A stretch of 64,000 nt of DNA from Campylobacter helveticus (GTDB taxonomy: Bacteria > Campylobacterota > Campylobacteria > Campylobacterales > Campylobacteraceae): the NCBI RefSeq assembly GCF_002080395.1, contig NZ_CP020478.1:1314886-1378885 (forward strand), given 5' to 3'. The position numbers and the translations under genes were made by a program. This document shows, in pieces, positions 1 to 9,459 of this stretch. The notes under the pieces are model-generated. The model worked only from the letters and a program-made list of their open reading frames with translations. It was not told where the DNA came from and made no database searches. Within the stretch, counting starts at the first letter, position 1. Each line of letters begins with the position of its first letter.

Positions 1-419
1 TGATTAATCCCCTCATCGCCACGCAAAACAGCCGCAAAAACTTCTCTATCAACTTTAGAATGCTCTATTCTTGGCTTTTTATTTTTAGTTGGTTTTTGAA
101 ACAAATACTCAGTATAATCACTCTTATCTTCATCGTCTAAACGCTCATATAAAACCTTAACTAAAAGGGAAAAGGTTGTTAATCTTTGCTGTCCGTCAAT
201 CAAACTTCTTTTTGAACCCTCTCCAGCATTCGTGGCTAATTGCTTAAAAATGACAGAGCCTAAAAAATGGTCTTTTTTATTATCTTTATAACTCTCCTTT
301 AAGTCCTTAAATAATTGTTCCCACTGCTCTTTATCCCAAGCATAAGCTCTTTGAAAAAATGGAACTTCGATACAATTTTCCTCTCGCATAAAGCCAAAAT
401 TCTTCTCTGACGCTTTCAT
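1..419 (-). CDS. DUF262 domain protein, 5' part only
   Basis: The first 139 codons of a gene that runs off the left edge of the window. It starts at an ATG preceded by a GAGAGG-type ribosome site. The N-terminus has the features of DUF262 (GmrSD N-terminal type, ParB/Srx-like fold): an early 'PFFQRAYAW' stretch (about residues 25-33), a tryptophan-rich helix, and the signature DGQQR at residues 75-79 followed by LTT. In characterised family members this motif belongs to a nucleotide-dependent DNA-processing domain, often in type IV restriction or phage-defence proteins. The C-terminal domain that would decide the type (for example DUF1524 HNH) lies outside the window. It sits just downstream of secA on the same strand. 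The family call is solid; the function is inferred. Confidence 0.8.
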   Translation of the reverse strand, partial: MKASEKNFGFMREENCIEVPFFQRAYAWDKEQWEQLFKDLKESYKDNKKDHFLGSVIFKQLATNAGEGSKRSLIDGQQRLTTFSLLVKVLYERLDDEDKSDYTEYLFQKPTKNKKPRIEHSKVDREVFAAVLRGDEGIN

Positions 420-457
420 TGTTTTTCCTCTCTAATTAAAAATCTCTCTTATTATGC

Positions 458-3064
458 TCAAGCCCTATCTGCCATTACTCCCCTCTTAGGACCACTTTTT
501 CCGTGGCATTCTTTAAATTTCTTTCCGCTTCCGCAAGGACAAGGTGCATTTCTAGGAACTTTTTTAAATTCTGCTTCGCCTAAATTATCCTCACTCGCGC
601 CGATTTGTGCTGTGCTTTCTAAAAGTTCATCATTTTCTTTATTTGCTTTTTCCTCCAAATTTTCTGCATCTTTTTGAGAAATTTGCACACTAAAAAGTAA
701 TTTAATGCTATCAAATTTTATGCGTTCTACCAACTCTAAGAAAAGATTATAGCTTTCTTTTTTATACTCCACCAAAGGGTCCTTTTGATTATACCCACGA
801 AGCCCTATGCCCGTTTTTAAAATATCCATTTGATACAAATGCTCGCGCCAAGCATTATCTAAAACTTGCAAATATAAAATCCGCTCGATATTTCTTAACT
901 GCTCACTTGAAATTTGCGCCATTTTTCCCTCATAAGAGCGTTCTAAAATTTCACTGAGCTTTTCCTCCAAAGCAACTAAATCAAGCTCTTTAAAATCCAC
1001 TTCGTCAATCTCGGTCGCAAAGTCTTGTGCAATTTTTTGCTTTAACGCTTCAAAATCACCCAAATTCTCACCCTCCATCATCGAATTTAAAGTTGTCTGT
1101 GCGTATTCTTTTATATTTTGTGAAATTTTTGCTCTTATATCGTAATTTTCATCCAAAAGCTCGTTGCGGTAGCGGTAAATTGTTTTTCTTTGCTCATTTG
1201 CCACATCATCATACTCAAGTAGGTGTTTTCTACTCTCAAAATGCAAACTTTCCACTTTCTTTTGAGCATTTTCAACAGCTCTTGTAACAATGCGACTTTC
1301 AATGCTCTCACCCTCTTTAATGCCAAGCCTATCCATAATGCTCTTTATCCTATCGCCACCAAAAATGCGTAAAAGATTATCTTCTAGGCTTAGATAAAAA
1401 CGACTCACACCAGGGTCCCCTTGACGCCCCGCGCGACCGCGAAGCTGATTATCTATCCTGCGGCTTTCGTGCCTTTCTGTGCCGATGATGTAAAGTCCGC
1501 CAAGCTCTCTTACTTCATCATCTATTTTTATATCCACACCGCGTCCCGCCATATTTGTCGCTATGGTAACGGCTCCTTTTTTACCCGCATCAGCGATGAT
1601 TAAAGCTTCTTGCTCGTGGTTTTTAGCGTTTAGCACATAATGAGGGATTTTTTCTTTTGCAAGCATAGAGTGAAAAACCTCACTTCTTTCAATACTAGCC
1701 GTTCCCACAAGCACAGGCTGTCCCTTAGCATTTGCCTTTTTAACCTCCTCAATGACGGCTTTAAATTTTTCCTCTTGAGTTTTATAAATCAAATCATCCT
1801 TATCTTGTCTTTTGATAGGGATATTTGTAGGGATAGAAACAACATCAAGGCTATAAATTTGAGAAAATTCACTCGCCTCAGTTTGAGCCGTGCCTGTCAT
1901 ACCTGCTAATTTATCATACATTCTAAAATAATTTTGAAAAGTAATGTCTGCTAAAGTTTGGCTTTCTTCTTGGATTTTTACGCCCTCTTTTGCCTCCAAA
2001 GCTTGATGAAGCCCCTCGCTAAAACGCCTTCCCTCGCCAAGTCTCCCCGTAAATTCATCAACGATAACGACTTCATTGCCCCTTAAAACATAATGCACAT
2101 CTTTTTCAAAAAGATTATGCGCTTTTAAGGCTTGGTCAAGTTGGTGAGCCAAAATAGCATTATCAAGGCTATATAAATTTTCCACACCAAAAAGCTTTTC
2201 AGCCTTAGCAATGCCCTCTTCAGTCATTAAAATCGAGCGGTTTTTCTCATCTACGACGAAATCCCCACTCGCTTTAACTCCCCTTGCCAAATCTTTAGCC
2301 TCCGGCGCTTCACCCCTTTTCATTTGCTTTGCCACTTCATTTGCTTTAATATAGCCATCTAAAGTGCGGTTGGTCGGTCCTGAAATAATCAAAGGTGTCC
2401 TCGCCTCATCAATCAAAATGCTATCCACCTCATCAACGATGACAAAATGATGTTCTCTTTGCACTTTCTCAGCCTTAGAAAATTTCATATTATCACGCAG
2501 ATAATCAAAGCCAAATTCGTTATTTGTCCCATAAGTGATGTCGCACTCATAAGCTTTTTTATGCTCTAAATCACTATTAGCAGAAGAAAGCACCGCCCCC
2601 ACACTAAAACCTAGAAAATTATAAATCGCACTCATCTGCTCGGCGTCTCTTTTTGCTAGATAGTCATTAACCGTAACCACATGCACACCCTTGCCACACA
2701 TCGCATTTAAAACCACAGGTAAGGTTGCCACTAGGGTTTTACCCTCACCTGTTTTCATCTCGGCGATTTTACCCTCGTGAAGCGCCATACCACCGATGAG
2801 TTGCACATCAAAATGACGCATATTAAGCGTTCTTTTTCCCACTTCCCTAACGATAGCAAAAACATCATTTAAAATATCATTTTCTTTTTTCTCTCCGCTT
2901 AAAATTTGCTCTTTAAATTTTGCAAATTCAGCCTTTAGCGCCTCATCATTTAAAGCTTGATATTTGCTTTCTAAGGCGTTAATTTGTGCTACTCTTTTAA
3001 AATATTTTTTAACCTCGCGTTCATTTTTTGTTCCAAATATGTTTTTTAGGGTATTTAAAAGCAT
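458..3064 (-). CDS. secA: Preprotein translocase ATPase SecA
   Basis: Motor ATPase that drives unfolded preproteins through the SecYEG channel at the inner membrane. The protein is 868 residues, the normal length. Walker A is MKTGEGKT at residues 103-110, a [12 protein letters not shown] Walker B/DEAD segment lies near residue 210, and motif VI-type [13 protein letters not shown] sits in the second helicase lobe. The C-terminus carries the zinc-binding SEC-C motif [14 protein letters not shown], the SecB/lipid-binding tail. The ATG is preceded by AGAAGG. It is transcribed divergently from lolA, so export motor and lipoprotein carrier share one intergenic region. Confidence 0.98.
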   Translation of the reverse strand: MLLNTLKNIFGTKNEREVKKYFKRVAQINALESKYQALNDEALKAEFAKFKEQILSGEKKENDILNDVFAIVREVGKRTLNMRHFDVQLIGGMALHEGKIAEMKTGEGKTLVATLPVVLNAMCGKGVHVVTVNDYLAKRDAEQMSAIYNFLGFSVGAVLSSANSDLEHKKAYECDITYGTNNEFGFDYLRDNMKFSKAEKVQREHHFVIVDEVDSILIDEARTPLIISGPTNRTLDGYIKANEVAKQMKRGEAPEAKDLARGVKASGDFVVDEKNRSILMTEEGIAKAEKLFGVENLYSLDNAILAHQLDQALKAHNLFEKDVHYVLRGNEVVIVDEFTGRLGEGRRFSEGLHQALEAKEGVKIQEESQTLADITFQNYFRMYDKLAGMTGTAQTEASEFSQIYSLDVVSIPTNIPIKRQDKDDLIYKTQEEKFKAVIEEVKKANAKGQPVLVGTASIERSEVFHSMLAKEKIPHYVLNAKNHEQEALIIADAGKKGAVTIATNMAGRGVDIKIDDEVRELGGLYIIGTERHESRRIDNQLRGRAGRQGDPGVSRFYLSLEDNLLRIFGGDRIKSIMDRLGIKEGESIESRIVTRAVENAQKKVESLHFESRKHLLEYDDVANEQRKTIYRYRNELLDENYDIRAKISQNIKEYAQTTLNSMMEGENLGDFEALKQKIAQDFATEIDEVDFKELDLVALEEKLSEILERSYEGKMAQISSEQLRNIERILYLQVLDNAWREHLYQMDILKTGIGLRGYNQKDPLVEYKKESYNLFLELVERIKFDSIKLLFSVQISQKDAENLEEKANKENDELLESTAQIGASEDNLGEAEFKKVPRNAPCPCGSGKKFKECHGKSGPKRGVMADRA

Positions 3065-3098
3065 TTTTAACCTTCTAATAAAATTATTCTAAGCCGTA

Positions 3099-3104
3099 AT
3101 TATA
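3099..3104 (-). promoter_or_regulatory. Candidate secA promoter -10
   Basis: On the minus strand this reads TATAAT, about 35 bases upstream of the secA ATG within the secA/lolA divergent spacer. No convincing -35 is visible, as is usual in Campylobacter. Confidence 0.5.
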
Positions 3105-3138
3105 ACGATATTTTAATAATCTTTAGTTAGAATGCTAA

Positions 3139-3146
3139 GATAAAAT
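3139..3146 (+). promoter_or_regulatory. Candidate lolA promoter -10
   Basis: GATAAAAT, about 25 bases upstream of the lolA ATG, is a typical Campylobacter extended -10. It points away from the secA promoter in the same spacer. Confidence 0.5.
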
Positions 3147-3170
3147 TTAAAACTTTTTGGAGAGTTGATA

Positions 3171-3677
3171 ATGAAATTTTTTGTTTTTTTAACCCTATTT
3201 TGTGCCTTAGTTTTTGCTTACGATTTAGATTATGAAAATTACACCAGCGAATTTAGTCAAAGCGTGAGTTCTAAACAGAGCAAACTTGATTATGAGGGAC
3301 ATTTCATTTTGGAAAAAGATAGAGCCTTTTGGTCTTATGAAAAACCAAGCAAAAAAGAAATTTATATCAATAAAAATGACATTATCATCGTGGAACACGA
3401 TTTGGAGCAAGTCAGTTTTGCAAAGCTTGAAAAAATCCCAAATTTAAGCGCCATTTTCAAACAAGCAAAAGAAATCTCCCCAAACAAGCTCAAAGCCACT
3501 TACGAAAACACAGACTACATCATCACGCTTTTTAATGGCGAGGTTAAGAGCATAAGCTACAATGACGAATTTGAAAATAAAGTCCTCATTACGCTTCACA
3601 AACCTCAAAAAAATACCAAAATCAACCCCAGCATCTTTAAACCAAAATTTCCGCAAAATTACGACATCTTACGCTAA
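3171..3677 (+). CDS. lolA: Outer-membrane lipoprotein carrier protein LolA
   Basis: Periplasmic chaperone that takes lipoproteins from the LolCDE exporter and carries them to the outer membrane. The chosen ATG, six bases after GGAGAG, gives 168 residues; an upstream TTG is a poorer start. Residues 1-18 form a signal peptide (MKFFVFLTLFCALVFA) ending before YDLDY. The mature part shows the LolA pattern: a Tyr/Phe-rich start, a 'GHFILEKDRAFWSYEKP' strand pair (W and P near residue 60) and a C-terminal beta stretch. It is divergent from secA, and its 3' end overlaps the next, convergent gene by 4 bases. Confidence 0.85.
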   Translation: MKFFVFLTLFCALVFAYDLDYENYTSEFSQSVSSKQSKLDYEGHFILEKDRAFWSYEKPSKKEIYINKNDIIIVEHDLEQVSFAKLEKIPNLSAIFKQAKEISPNKLKATYENTDYIITLFNGEVKSISYNDEFENKVLITLHKPQKNTKINPSIFKPKFPQNYDILR

Positions 3678-4360
3678 TTTTGCGTAGAATTTGAGTCAAA
3701 TTCGAGCTTAAAACCTGTGGTATTGCTTTCTTGGATTAAGTCTTTCTTAATCCTTTCTTCAATATCCCTAGAAATTTCAAAAAGCTTAGGATTTATCGCG
3801 TCCTCGTCATCCTTCATCTCTTCATTTTCAAAGATTTTAGGCAGGGTTAAATTATGATTTTGCTCACTAAGATTATTTTCTATTTTAGGCATTTCTAGCT
3901 TTGGAATTTCAAGCTGTGGTGAATTTTCTAAATCTTTCACACTTTCCTTAACTTCTTCTTTTAAATTTCTATCCTTTGCCTCCGTGCTTTCCAAAAAACG
4001 CTTAAATTCCTCAAGGTCAAATTTCTCCACTCCACTTAAAGAAAGGATATAAATGTCATTAAGTTTAATTTTATATTTTTTATCTACAAATTTGCTGAGG
4101 GTTTTTTTAAAATTATTTTTACCAAGCTCTGTAAAAATATCCTCATAAAAGAAGCCAGAAATTACCGTATTGACACTATCTATGAGCTTTTTTTCATTTG
4201 CTTTGATATTTTTACCCTCAAATTCTAAGGAAATTTCTATTTTCTTTAGCACATTAGCTCCACTCTTTGAGTAAAGCTCCGTTCTTAATTTCTCAAGCTC
4301 CACCACTTCAGCACTCAAAAATAAAGGCAAAATTAAACCAAACAGCACTTTTTTCATCAT
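3674..4360 (-). CDS. Putative periplasmic protein, unknown function
   Basis: I do not recognise a named family. The start is one of two tandem ATGs following AAAGGA; a TTG 12 bases upstream overlaps the helicase stop codon and is less likely. The 228-residue product begins with a signal peptide (KKVLFGLILPLFLSA). Residues 20-120 are a small mixed domain ('VISGFFYEDIFTELGKNNFKKTL' region) that vaguely recalls the C-terminal part of FliL, but I would not name it so. The rest is acidic and probably disordered, with a repeated LEIPKLEMPKIENN stretch. It is coupled to the upstream helicase gene and matches the position of C. jejuni Cj0944c as I remember it. Confidence 0.7.
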   Translation of the reverse strand: MMKKVLFGLILPLFLSAEVVELEKLRTELYSKSGANVLKKIEISLEFEGKNIKANEKKLIDSVNTVISGFFYEDIFTELGKNNFKKTLSKFVDKKYKIKLNDIYILSLSGVEKFDLEEFKRFLESTEAKDRNLKEEVKESVKDLENSPQLEIPKLEMPKIENNLSEQNHNLTLPKIFENEEMKDDEDAINPKLFEISRDIEERIKKDLIQESNTTGFKLEFDSNSTQN

Positions 4361-4368
4361 AAATCCTT

Positions 4369-5691
4369 TCAAAATTCTAAATCAACAAAATGATTTTCCT
4401 TATAAAAACAACTCACACTCTCGTCAAATTTTAACGCCCTCTCAAAATAAGTTCTAAAATCCCAACTTTTAGAATACAAAATTTTAAGATTTAAAGGGTC
4501 GGTAGCTCTTGAAAGTGCCACATAAAGCTGTCCATTTTCAAAAATGTTATCAATATCGCACACAAGTTTTTCTATGCTCATTCCCTGTGATTTGTGTATA
4601 GTAATGGCATAGGCTAATTTTATAGGATACTGCACCGCACAAGCCCTAATGCTTAAATCAAGCTCATCATCCTCACTTTGCAATTCGCTCAAAGTGAAGG
4701 TATAAGGCTCTAAAAGTATCATTTGTCCGTTATTTTTCATAATCTGCAAAAACACCCCTCGCTCATCCTCCACAATCCCCTCAACTACCCCTTGTTCGCC
4801 ATTATAATAATTTTGCTCGAAATTGTTCATACAAAAAATGATTCTAGCCCCAATTTTTACCTTAAGCTCTTCCAAAATTCCAAGTCCGCTAACCCACGCC
4901 TTAAATTGTCCATCGCTTAAATTTGTATCCCTTTTTTCAAATTGAGCTTTAAAACTTAATAGTGGTGCATTTATCTTGGCTAATTTTTGTTCGTTTATAA
5001 AATTAACCTTCTTATTTATCCCACAAAGCAAGGTAAAACTATCATCTAAATCCTTTAAATCTTGCGTTTTAACAAGAAATTTTTCAAAATAATGAAGCGT
5101 TTGCTCTTTTAAGTAACCCTCACGCAAAAGAGATAGATGCTCGTAAAATTCAGCATTATTTGTTCTTTTTGGCACGGAAAGCTTGACATTTTTAAGTCTT
5201 AGCTCCTCCCAAAAAAGCGAAGCAAAAGCGTAGTAGGTATTAACAAATAAAGAATTTTGCTTTTCCTTTACCACTGGAGGCAACTGAAAAAAATCACCCA
5301 CAAGCAAAATTTTTCCCGAAAAAGTCGAATTTTTAAGCCTTAACGCTACCATATCAAATACAATAGCACTTACCATAGAAATTTCATCGATAATAATTAA
5401 GTCAAGTTTGGAAAGCACTTTTTCTAATTTTTTAAGCTTTGCTCTTTGCAACCTATCATATTTTTTCAAATCCTCAAGGCTTTCCATCCTACCCAAACAA
5501 AAAAAACTATGTAGAGTAACACCACCTACATTAAGGGCGCTCAAAGCACTTGAGCCAAGAGCTATAAGTTTTTTATTTTGATTTCTATAAGAAATTTTAA
5601 GCTGATTTGTCAAAAAACTCTTACCAACACCAGCTCCGCCACTTAAAAAAACATTATGATGTCGCAAAATTTTTTCTAATTTATCAAGCAT
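4369..5691 (-). CDS. PIF1/RecD-like superfamily 1 DNA helicase
   Basis: A 440-residue SF1B-type helicase of the PIF1/RecD2 group, presumably acting on DNA in the cytoplasm. Walker A is GGAGVGKSF near residues 18-26, Walker B is IIDEIS near residue 100, followed by the 'LLVGDFFQLPPV' motif III. The C-terminal UvrD-like lobe has 'AYAITIHKSQGMS', the motif V/VI region expected for the family, and 'LYVALSRATDP'. There is no N-terminal RecD domain. Genome role is unknown; PIF1 relatives unwind G-quadruplexes and forked DNA. The stop codon abuts the start region of the downstream periplasmic protein gene. Confidence 0.85.
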   Translation of the reverse strand: MLDKLEKILRHHNVFLSGGAGVGKSFLTNQLKISYRNQNKKLIALGSSALSALNVGGVTLHSFFCLGRMESLEDLKKYDRLQRAKLKKLEKVLSKLDLIIIDEISMVSAIVFDMVALRLKNSTFSGKILLVGDFFQLPPVVKEKQNSLFVNTYYAFASLFWEELRLKNVKLSVPKRTNNAEFYEHLSLLREGYLKEQTLHYFEKFLVKTQDLKDLDDSFTLLCGINKKVNFINEQKLAKINAPLLSFKAQFEKRDTNLSDGQFKAWVSGLGILEELKVKIGARIIFCMNNFEQNYYNGEQGVVEGIVEDERGVFLQIMKNNGQMILLEPYTFTLSELQSEDDELDLSIRACAVQYPIKLAYAITIHKSQGMSIEKLVCDIDNIFENGQLYVALSRATDPLNLKILYSKSWDFRTYFERALKFDESVSCFYKENHFVDLEF

Positions 5692-5740
5692 TATGTTTCC
5701 TTAAAGTATAATTATAGCTATTTATTGTAAAAGGTTGATA

Positions 5741-7087
5741 ATGCGTTTTATTTTATGTTTTTTAGGTCTTTTTTTTATCGCTTGCTCCACCCACGAAACT
5801 CCAAAAAAACCTTTAGAAAATCCTATCTCAAAAGAAACAAATTCCTTTTATGCTAAATTAGAATATGAACAAAATTTAAGCATTCTCCCTACCTTAAATA
5901 GCAAATTAAATCCTAATGCAAAAAATTATAAAAAATCTTTCTTTACCCCTTGGCATAGTAGCTTTAAAAATCTTAAGAGTGCTGATTTATTTTGGTCTTT
6001 TGGGGTGTATAAAAGTGGCAATTATTATTTTTTCAATAAACAAAAAATCCCACTTTCTTGGTTTAATGCCAACATCAAAAATGCCAACACAAAAGCCCTA
6101 AACTCACTCAATCAAAAAGCCCTAGTCGTGCAAAATACTATCTTAAAAAATTTCCCAACACAAAAAGCAATTTTGAAAAATCCTTTTTTGCAAAGCGAGG
6201 GAATTCCATTTGATTATGCAAGCGATTCTGTTTTGAATGCGGGTAGTGCGGTTTTAATCTCGCATCTAAGCCTTGATAAACGCTACGCTTTTGTAATGAG
6301 TGAAAGCGGCTTTGGCTTTGTGGAGCGAAAAGATTTGGAAATTTTTAGCGATAAAAGAGCAAAAATTTATGAAAATTTAAATTTCATCACTCCACTCAAG
6401 GAAAAAGCAGCTGTTTTAGATGAAAGTGGCAAATTCTTTTTTGAAACACGCATAGGTGCGCTTTATCCTTACTACAAAAGCGATTTAAAATATTATTATG
6501 GAAAAATAGGCGCTAAAAAATACAAAATAAGCAAAAAAATCGCCTCAACCTTCCCGCTAAAATTAAACGATATGCATTTTAAAAGTCAAATCGCAGAGCT
6601 TTTATCCTTGCCTTATGGCTGGGGAGGATATGATTTTGAAAGGGATTGTTCTTTGTTTTTAAGAGATATTTTTGCCCCTTTTGGAATTTATTTACCGCGT
6701 AATTCTTTAGCACAAAATAAAACTTTCAAAAATTACGACATTAGCTTTCTAAGTAGTGAAAAGAAAAAAGAATTGCTTAAGAAATTTGCAAAACCTTACG
6801 CTACACTGCTTTATATGAAAGGACACATTATGCTTTATGCTGGAGAGCTAGGTGATAAAAGCGTGGCACTGCATAGCATTTGGGGATTAAGGCTAGATGA
6901 TAAAGACAAAAGACTTTTGATAGGACAAAGTGTATTTACAAGTCTTGAAATCGGCAAAAATCAAATTCCAAAAGAAAATCTACTCTTAAGCAAACTCTCC
7001 CACCTTTCCTTTTTGAAACTGAGCGAGGAAGAAGATTTAAAGCTTAAAAACTATCTTTTTAAGCTTAACCCTGAGCTTCGGCAGTGA
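5741..7087 (+). CDS. SH3/NlpC-P60 cell-wall hydrolase lipoprotein
   Basis: A predicted lipoprotein peptidoglycan hydrolase. Residues 1-16 are a type II signal peptide ending in the lipobox FIAC. An N-terminal stabilising segment and SH3b-type domains occupy roughly residues 60-270. The C-terminal NlpC/P60 domain contains the catalytic Cys in 'YGWGGYDFERDCSLFLRD', the His in 'GHIMLYAG' and a second His in 'VALHSIWG'. The family cleaves D-iGlu to diaminopimelate type bonds in peptide stems. The ATG follows AAGGTTGATA; a TTG six bases upstream is unlikely. The last 23 bases overlap the 3' end of the convergent transaminase gene. Confidence 0.85.
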   Translation: MRFILCFLGLFFIACSTHETPKKPLENPISKETNSFYAKLEYEQNLSILPTLNSKLNPNAKNYKKSFFTPWHSSFKNLKSADLFWSFGVYKSGNYYFFNKQKIPLSWFNANIKNANTKALNSLNQKALVVQNTILKNFPTQKAILKNPFLQSEGIPFDYASDSVLNAGSAVLISHLSLDKRYAFVMSESGFGFVERKDLEIFSDKRAKIYENLNFITPLKEKAAVLDESGKFFFETRIGALYPYYKSDLKYYYGKIGAKKYKISKKIASTFPLKLNDMHFKSQIAELLSLPYGWGGYDFERDCSLFLRDIFAPFGIYLPRNSLAQNKTFKNYDISFLSSEKKKELLKKFAKPYATLLYMKGHIMLYAGELGDKSVALHSIWGLRLDDKDKRLLIGQSVFTSLEIGKNQIPKENLLLSKLSHLSFLKLSEEEDLKLKNYLFKLNPELRQ

Positions 7088-7925
7088 TTTTCTCCACATA
7101 CTTAGCCCTTAATTTTGGCACAAATTCGCCAACCTTACCGCCATTTATAAGCCTGTCATCAGCCTTTACAACGCTAAGAAGTAAAAGCGTGGCTGCCGAG
7201 ATGAACACCTCATCTGCTTCATAAACTTCTTGCATACTAAAAGCTCTTTGCTCTATCTTTAAGCCAAGTTCACCAGCAAATTTAAGGATATTTTGCCTTC
7301 TAATCCCCGGTAAAATCGCGTTTGAAAAAGGCTTAGTAACAAGAGTTTTATTTTTAATGATAAACGCAGAAGCACTTGAAGCCTCATTAACCTTACCATT
7401 TTCTATCATAAAAGCCTCAAACGCTCCAGCCAAAACAGCCTGTTCTTTAGCGTAGCATTGTGCTAAAAGTGAGATGGATTTAATATCACGCCTTTTCCAA
7501 CGCAAATCAGGCACACTAATCACGCTAACACCCTCTTCAAATTCATTCTTTAAGACATTGCATTCAAAAACAAAAGCCGTAATGGTGGGCTTAAGATTCT
7601 TAACAAAGCTAAATTCCCTAGACGCCACACCCCTGGTTACTTGCATATAAATTCCGCCCTCTTTAAGCAAATTTTTAGCGGTTAATTCGTTTAAAATTGC
7701 TTCAAATTCCTCTTTTTCATAAGGAAAATTAAGCTTTATAGCCTCCAAACTTCTCGTAAATCTTTGCCAAAATTCCTCTTTATCGACCATCTTGCCAAAA
7801 ATAACAGGCACAACTTCATAAATTCCATCGCCAAAGATAAAACCCCTATCAAAAACGCTTATCTTTGCTTCATCTTTTGGCAAAAATTCTCCATTTAAAA
7901 AAACAAATTCTTTTTCTCGCATCAT
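7065..7925 (-). CDS. dat: D-amino acid (D-alanine) transaminase
   Basis: PLP-dependent fold-type IV aminotransferase, 286 residues. The sequence 'RWKRRDIKSISLLAQ' (about residues 145-159) holds the catalytic lysine and matches D-alanine transaminase more closely than IlvE. The N-terminal 'FDRGFIFGDGIYEV' and the C-terminal 'EVFISAATLLLLSV' are also typical. D-alanine transaminases interconvert D-Ala and D-Glu with their oxo acids, supplying wall precursors. Two adjacent ATGs could serve as start. An amino-branched-chain or 4-amino-4-deoxychorismate lyase role is the alternative but the K/R pattern argues against it. Confidence 0.85.
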   Translation of the reverse strand: MMREKEFVFLNGEFLPKDEAKISVFDRGFIFGDGIYEVVPVIFGKMVDKEEFWQRFTRSLEAIKLNFPYEKEEFEAILNELTAKNLLKEGGIYMQVTRGVASREFSFVKNLKPTITAFVFECNVLKNEFEEGVSVISVPDLRWKRRDIKSISLLAQCYAKEQAVLAGAFEAFMIENGKVNEASSASAFIIKNKTLVTKPFSNAILPGIRRQNILKFAGELGLKIEQRAFSMQEVYEADEVFISAATLLLLSVVKADDRLINGGKVGEFVPKLRAKYVEKITAEAQG

Positions 7926-7960
7926 TTCAAAGCCTTTTTTGCTTAATTATACTCCAAATT

Positions 7961-7971
7961 TATGCTAAAAT
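7961..7971 (+). promoter_or_regulatory. Candidate -10 for the 8003 gene
   Basis: TATGCTAAAAT, about 32 bases upstream of the ATG at 8003, is a typical Campylobacter extended -10. Confidence 0.45.
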
Positions 7972-8002
7972 ACGCCAAATTTAAATCAAAAAAGAAGTCA
8001 AA

Positions 8003-8500
8003 ATGAAAAAATTTAAAGATTTTAGCCTTAATTTCCTTTTCAAAATTTCCAAGCACCCTGTGCTTTTAAGAGATTTACTAGAATCAAATGTCCTATTTAA
8101 CGAAGGTATGCTTATAGACCCAGCCAAATTAAATTTCAAAATTAAAACACTTAATGCTTATATTTATTATGGGATTTTATGCCTTGTCGTTTTACTTCCC
8201 CTACTCGTTATAACGCATTATTTTTTCACGCTTTTGGATTTTCATATCAGCATCATTAGTGCGGTTTTGGTTACCGCTTTTGTATTTATAGGTTTTGATA
8301 TTTTTAAGCTTTACGCAAGGAAAATCATATCAAAAAAGCTTATCTTAAAAGCGTGGCAAAACCATTTTCCCTGCTTTGCTTATGAAAAATATTCGCAAAT
8401 TGTAGAAGAAATTTACAAACAAGCCCTAGAAGAGGAAGTGCCAAAAAACTCACTTGAACAATATGTCTTAGAAAAAATCGTTCAATATCACTCTAAATAA
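8003..8500 (+). CDS. Small two-helix inner-membrane protein, unknown function
   Basis: A 165-residue protein with two strong hydrophobic helices (about residues 50-75 and 85-108) flanked by a basic N-terminal region and a charged C-terminal segment ('YEKYSQIVEEIYKQALEEE'). I see no catalytic motif and cannot assign a family. The position beside the cell-division block corresponds to Cj0691 in C. jejuni by memory. The last 13 bases overlap the 3' end of the convergent FtsL-like gene. Confidence 0.75.
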   Translation: MKKFKDFSLNFLFKISKHPVLLRDLLESNVLFNEGMLIDPAKLNFKIKTLNAYIYYGILCLVVLLPLLVITHYFFTLLDFHISIISAVLVTAFVFIGFDIFKLYARKIISKKLILKAWQNHFPCFAYEKYSQIVEEIYKQALEEEVPKNSLEQYVLEKIVQYHSK

Positions 8501-9453
8501 TCTAAAATTTGATTTTGAAAACGCATATTTTCCAAACGCCTTTTAAGCTCTTTATTTTCTTCATTTAGCACACTTTCCTCCGCTTTTAGTGTGGCAATTT
8601 CTCTACTTAGATAATAAATTTGATTGCGTATATAAATTTGCGGCGCAAATAAAAATAAAGCAAAAGTAATCAACAAACTCGCAAAAAGCAAATGATTCGC
8701 ATTTAAATTTCTGTCTTCTTTCGTTGCATTACTAAACCCCTCAAGCAAAGTATTTTTAGCCTCTAAAGCCTTAATGTCTAATTCTTTTGTGGTAGCGATG
8801 GGCTGAGTGTTAGTCTCTTTTTCTATCAGTTTTAAAGGCTTTTCCTCCACCTTTTTAAATTCCGCCTTAATTTTCGTTTCTTTTTTTTCAGCTTTTAAAT
8901 CAATTTTTTGTGGAGCTTGGGATTTTGAAACTGAAATTTTAGGATTTGCATTGAAAGAAGTTGGCTTGATTTGATTTAAATTTGAAGATTCTTTTGTAGT
9001 GTTAATTTGAGTTAAGGTTTCTTTTTTGAGAGCTTGCTCTACTTTTTTTACTCTTTTAAAACTAAAAGTAAAACTTCTCTTTTTCTCACCTTTTACTTTT
9101 TTATTTTCAGTTTTTACACTTTCTTTTTCTTCCTTTTTGTTTTCTTTTGCCCTCTTTTTCCCCTTAAAATAAACAAAAAATTTAGAACCTAAGGGCTGTC
9201 TCTCTTCTAATTTGACATTAATTAAATCTTCTTTAAGATAAATGTTGGATTTTTTCGCCGAATTTGGCTCAAAAAATTCTTCGTTAAGCAAATTTTGTCG
9301 CTTGTTTTTTACGCGTCTTCTTAGAATATCATCGCTAGAAATTTCTTTTTTAAGTTCCTCATCCATAGGAATTCCACGCGTCATCGCACGCGAATATTTA
9401 AGCATTTTTTGGCGTATATTTTGCTTTTCTTTTAAAAAATCTTCTTCTAACAT
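8488..9453 (-). CDS. FtsL-like bitopic coiled-coil protein
   Basis: 321 residues from the ATG at 9453 (GAGAG upstream); a TTG one codon earlier is unlikely. A long, Lys/Glu-rich, probably disordered cytoplasmic region is followed by one transmembrane helix near residues 253-272 ('LLFASLLITFALFLFAPQI'). A leucine-zipper coiled coil of about 45 residues ends the protein. Short cytoplasmic domain, one helix and a periplasmic zipper is the FtsL/DivIC plan, and the gene directly follows rsmH, where ftsL sits in most dcw clusters. The FtsL assignment is an inference; the unusually long basic N-terminus is atypical. Confidence 0.7.
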   Translation of the reverse strand: MLEEDFLKEKQNIRQKMLKYSRAMTRGIPMDEELKKEISSDDILRRRVKNKRQNLLNEEFFEPNSAKKSNIYLKEDLINVKLEERQPLGSKFFVYFKGKKRAKENKKEEKESVKTENKKVKGEKKRSFTFSFKRVKKVEQALKKETLTQINTTKESSNLNQIKPTSFNANPKISVSKSQAPQKIDLKAEKKETKIKAEFKKVEEKPLKLIEKETNTQPIATTKELDIKALEAKNTLLEGFSNATKEDRNLNANHLLFASLLITFALFLFAPQIYIRNQIYYLSREIATLKAEESVLNEENKELKRRLENMRFQNQILDYLE

Positions 9454-9459
9454 CAACTC

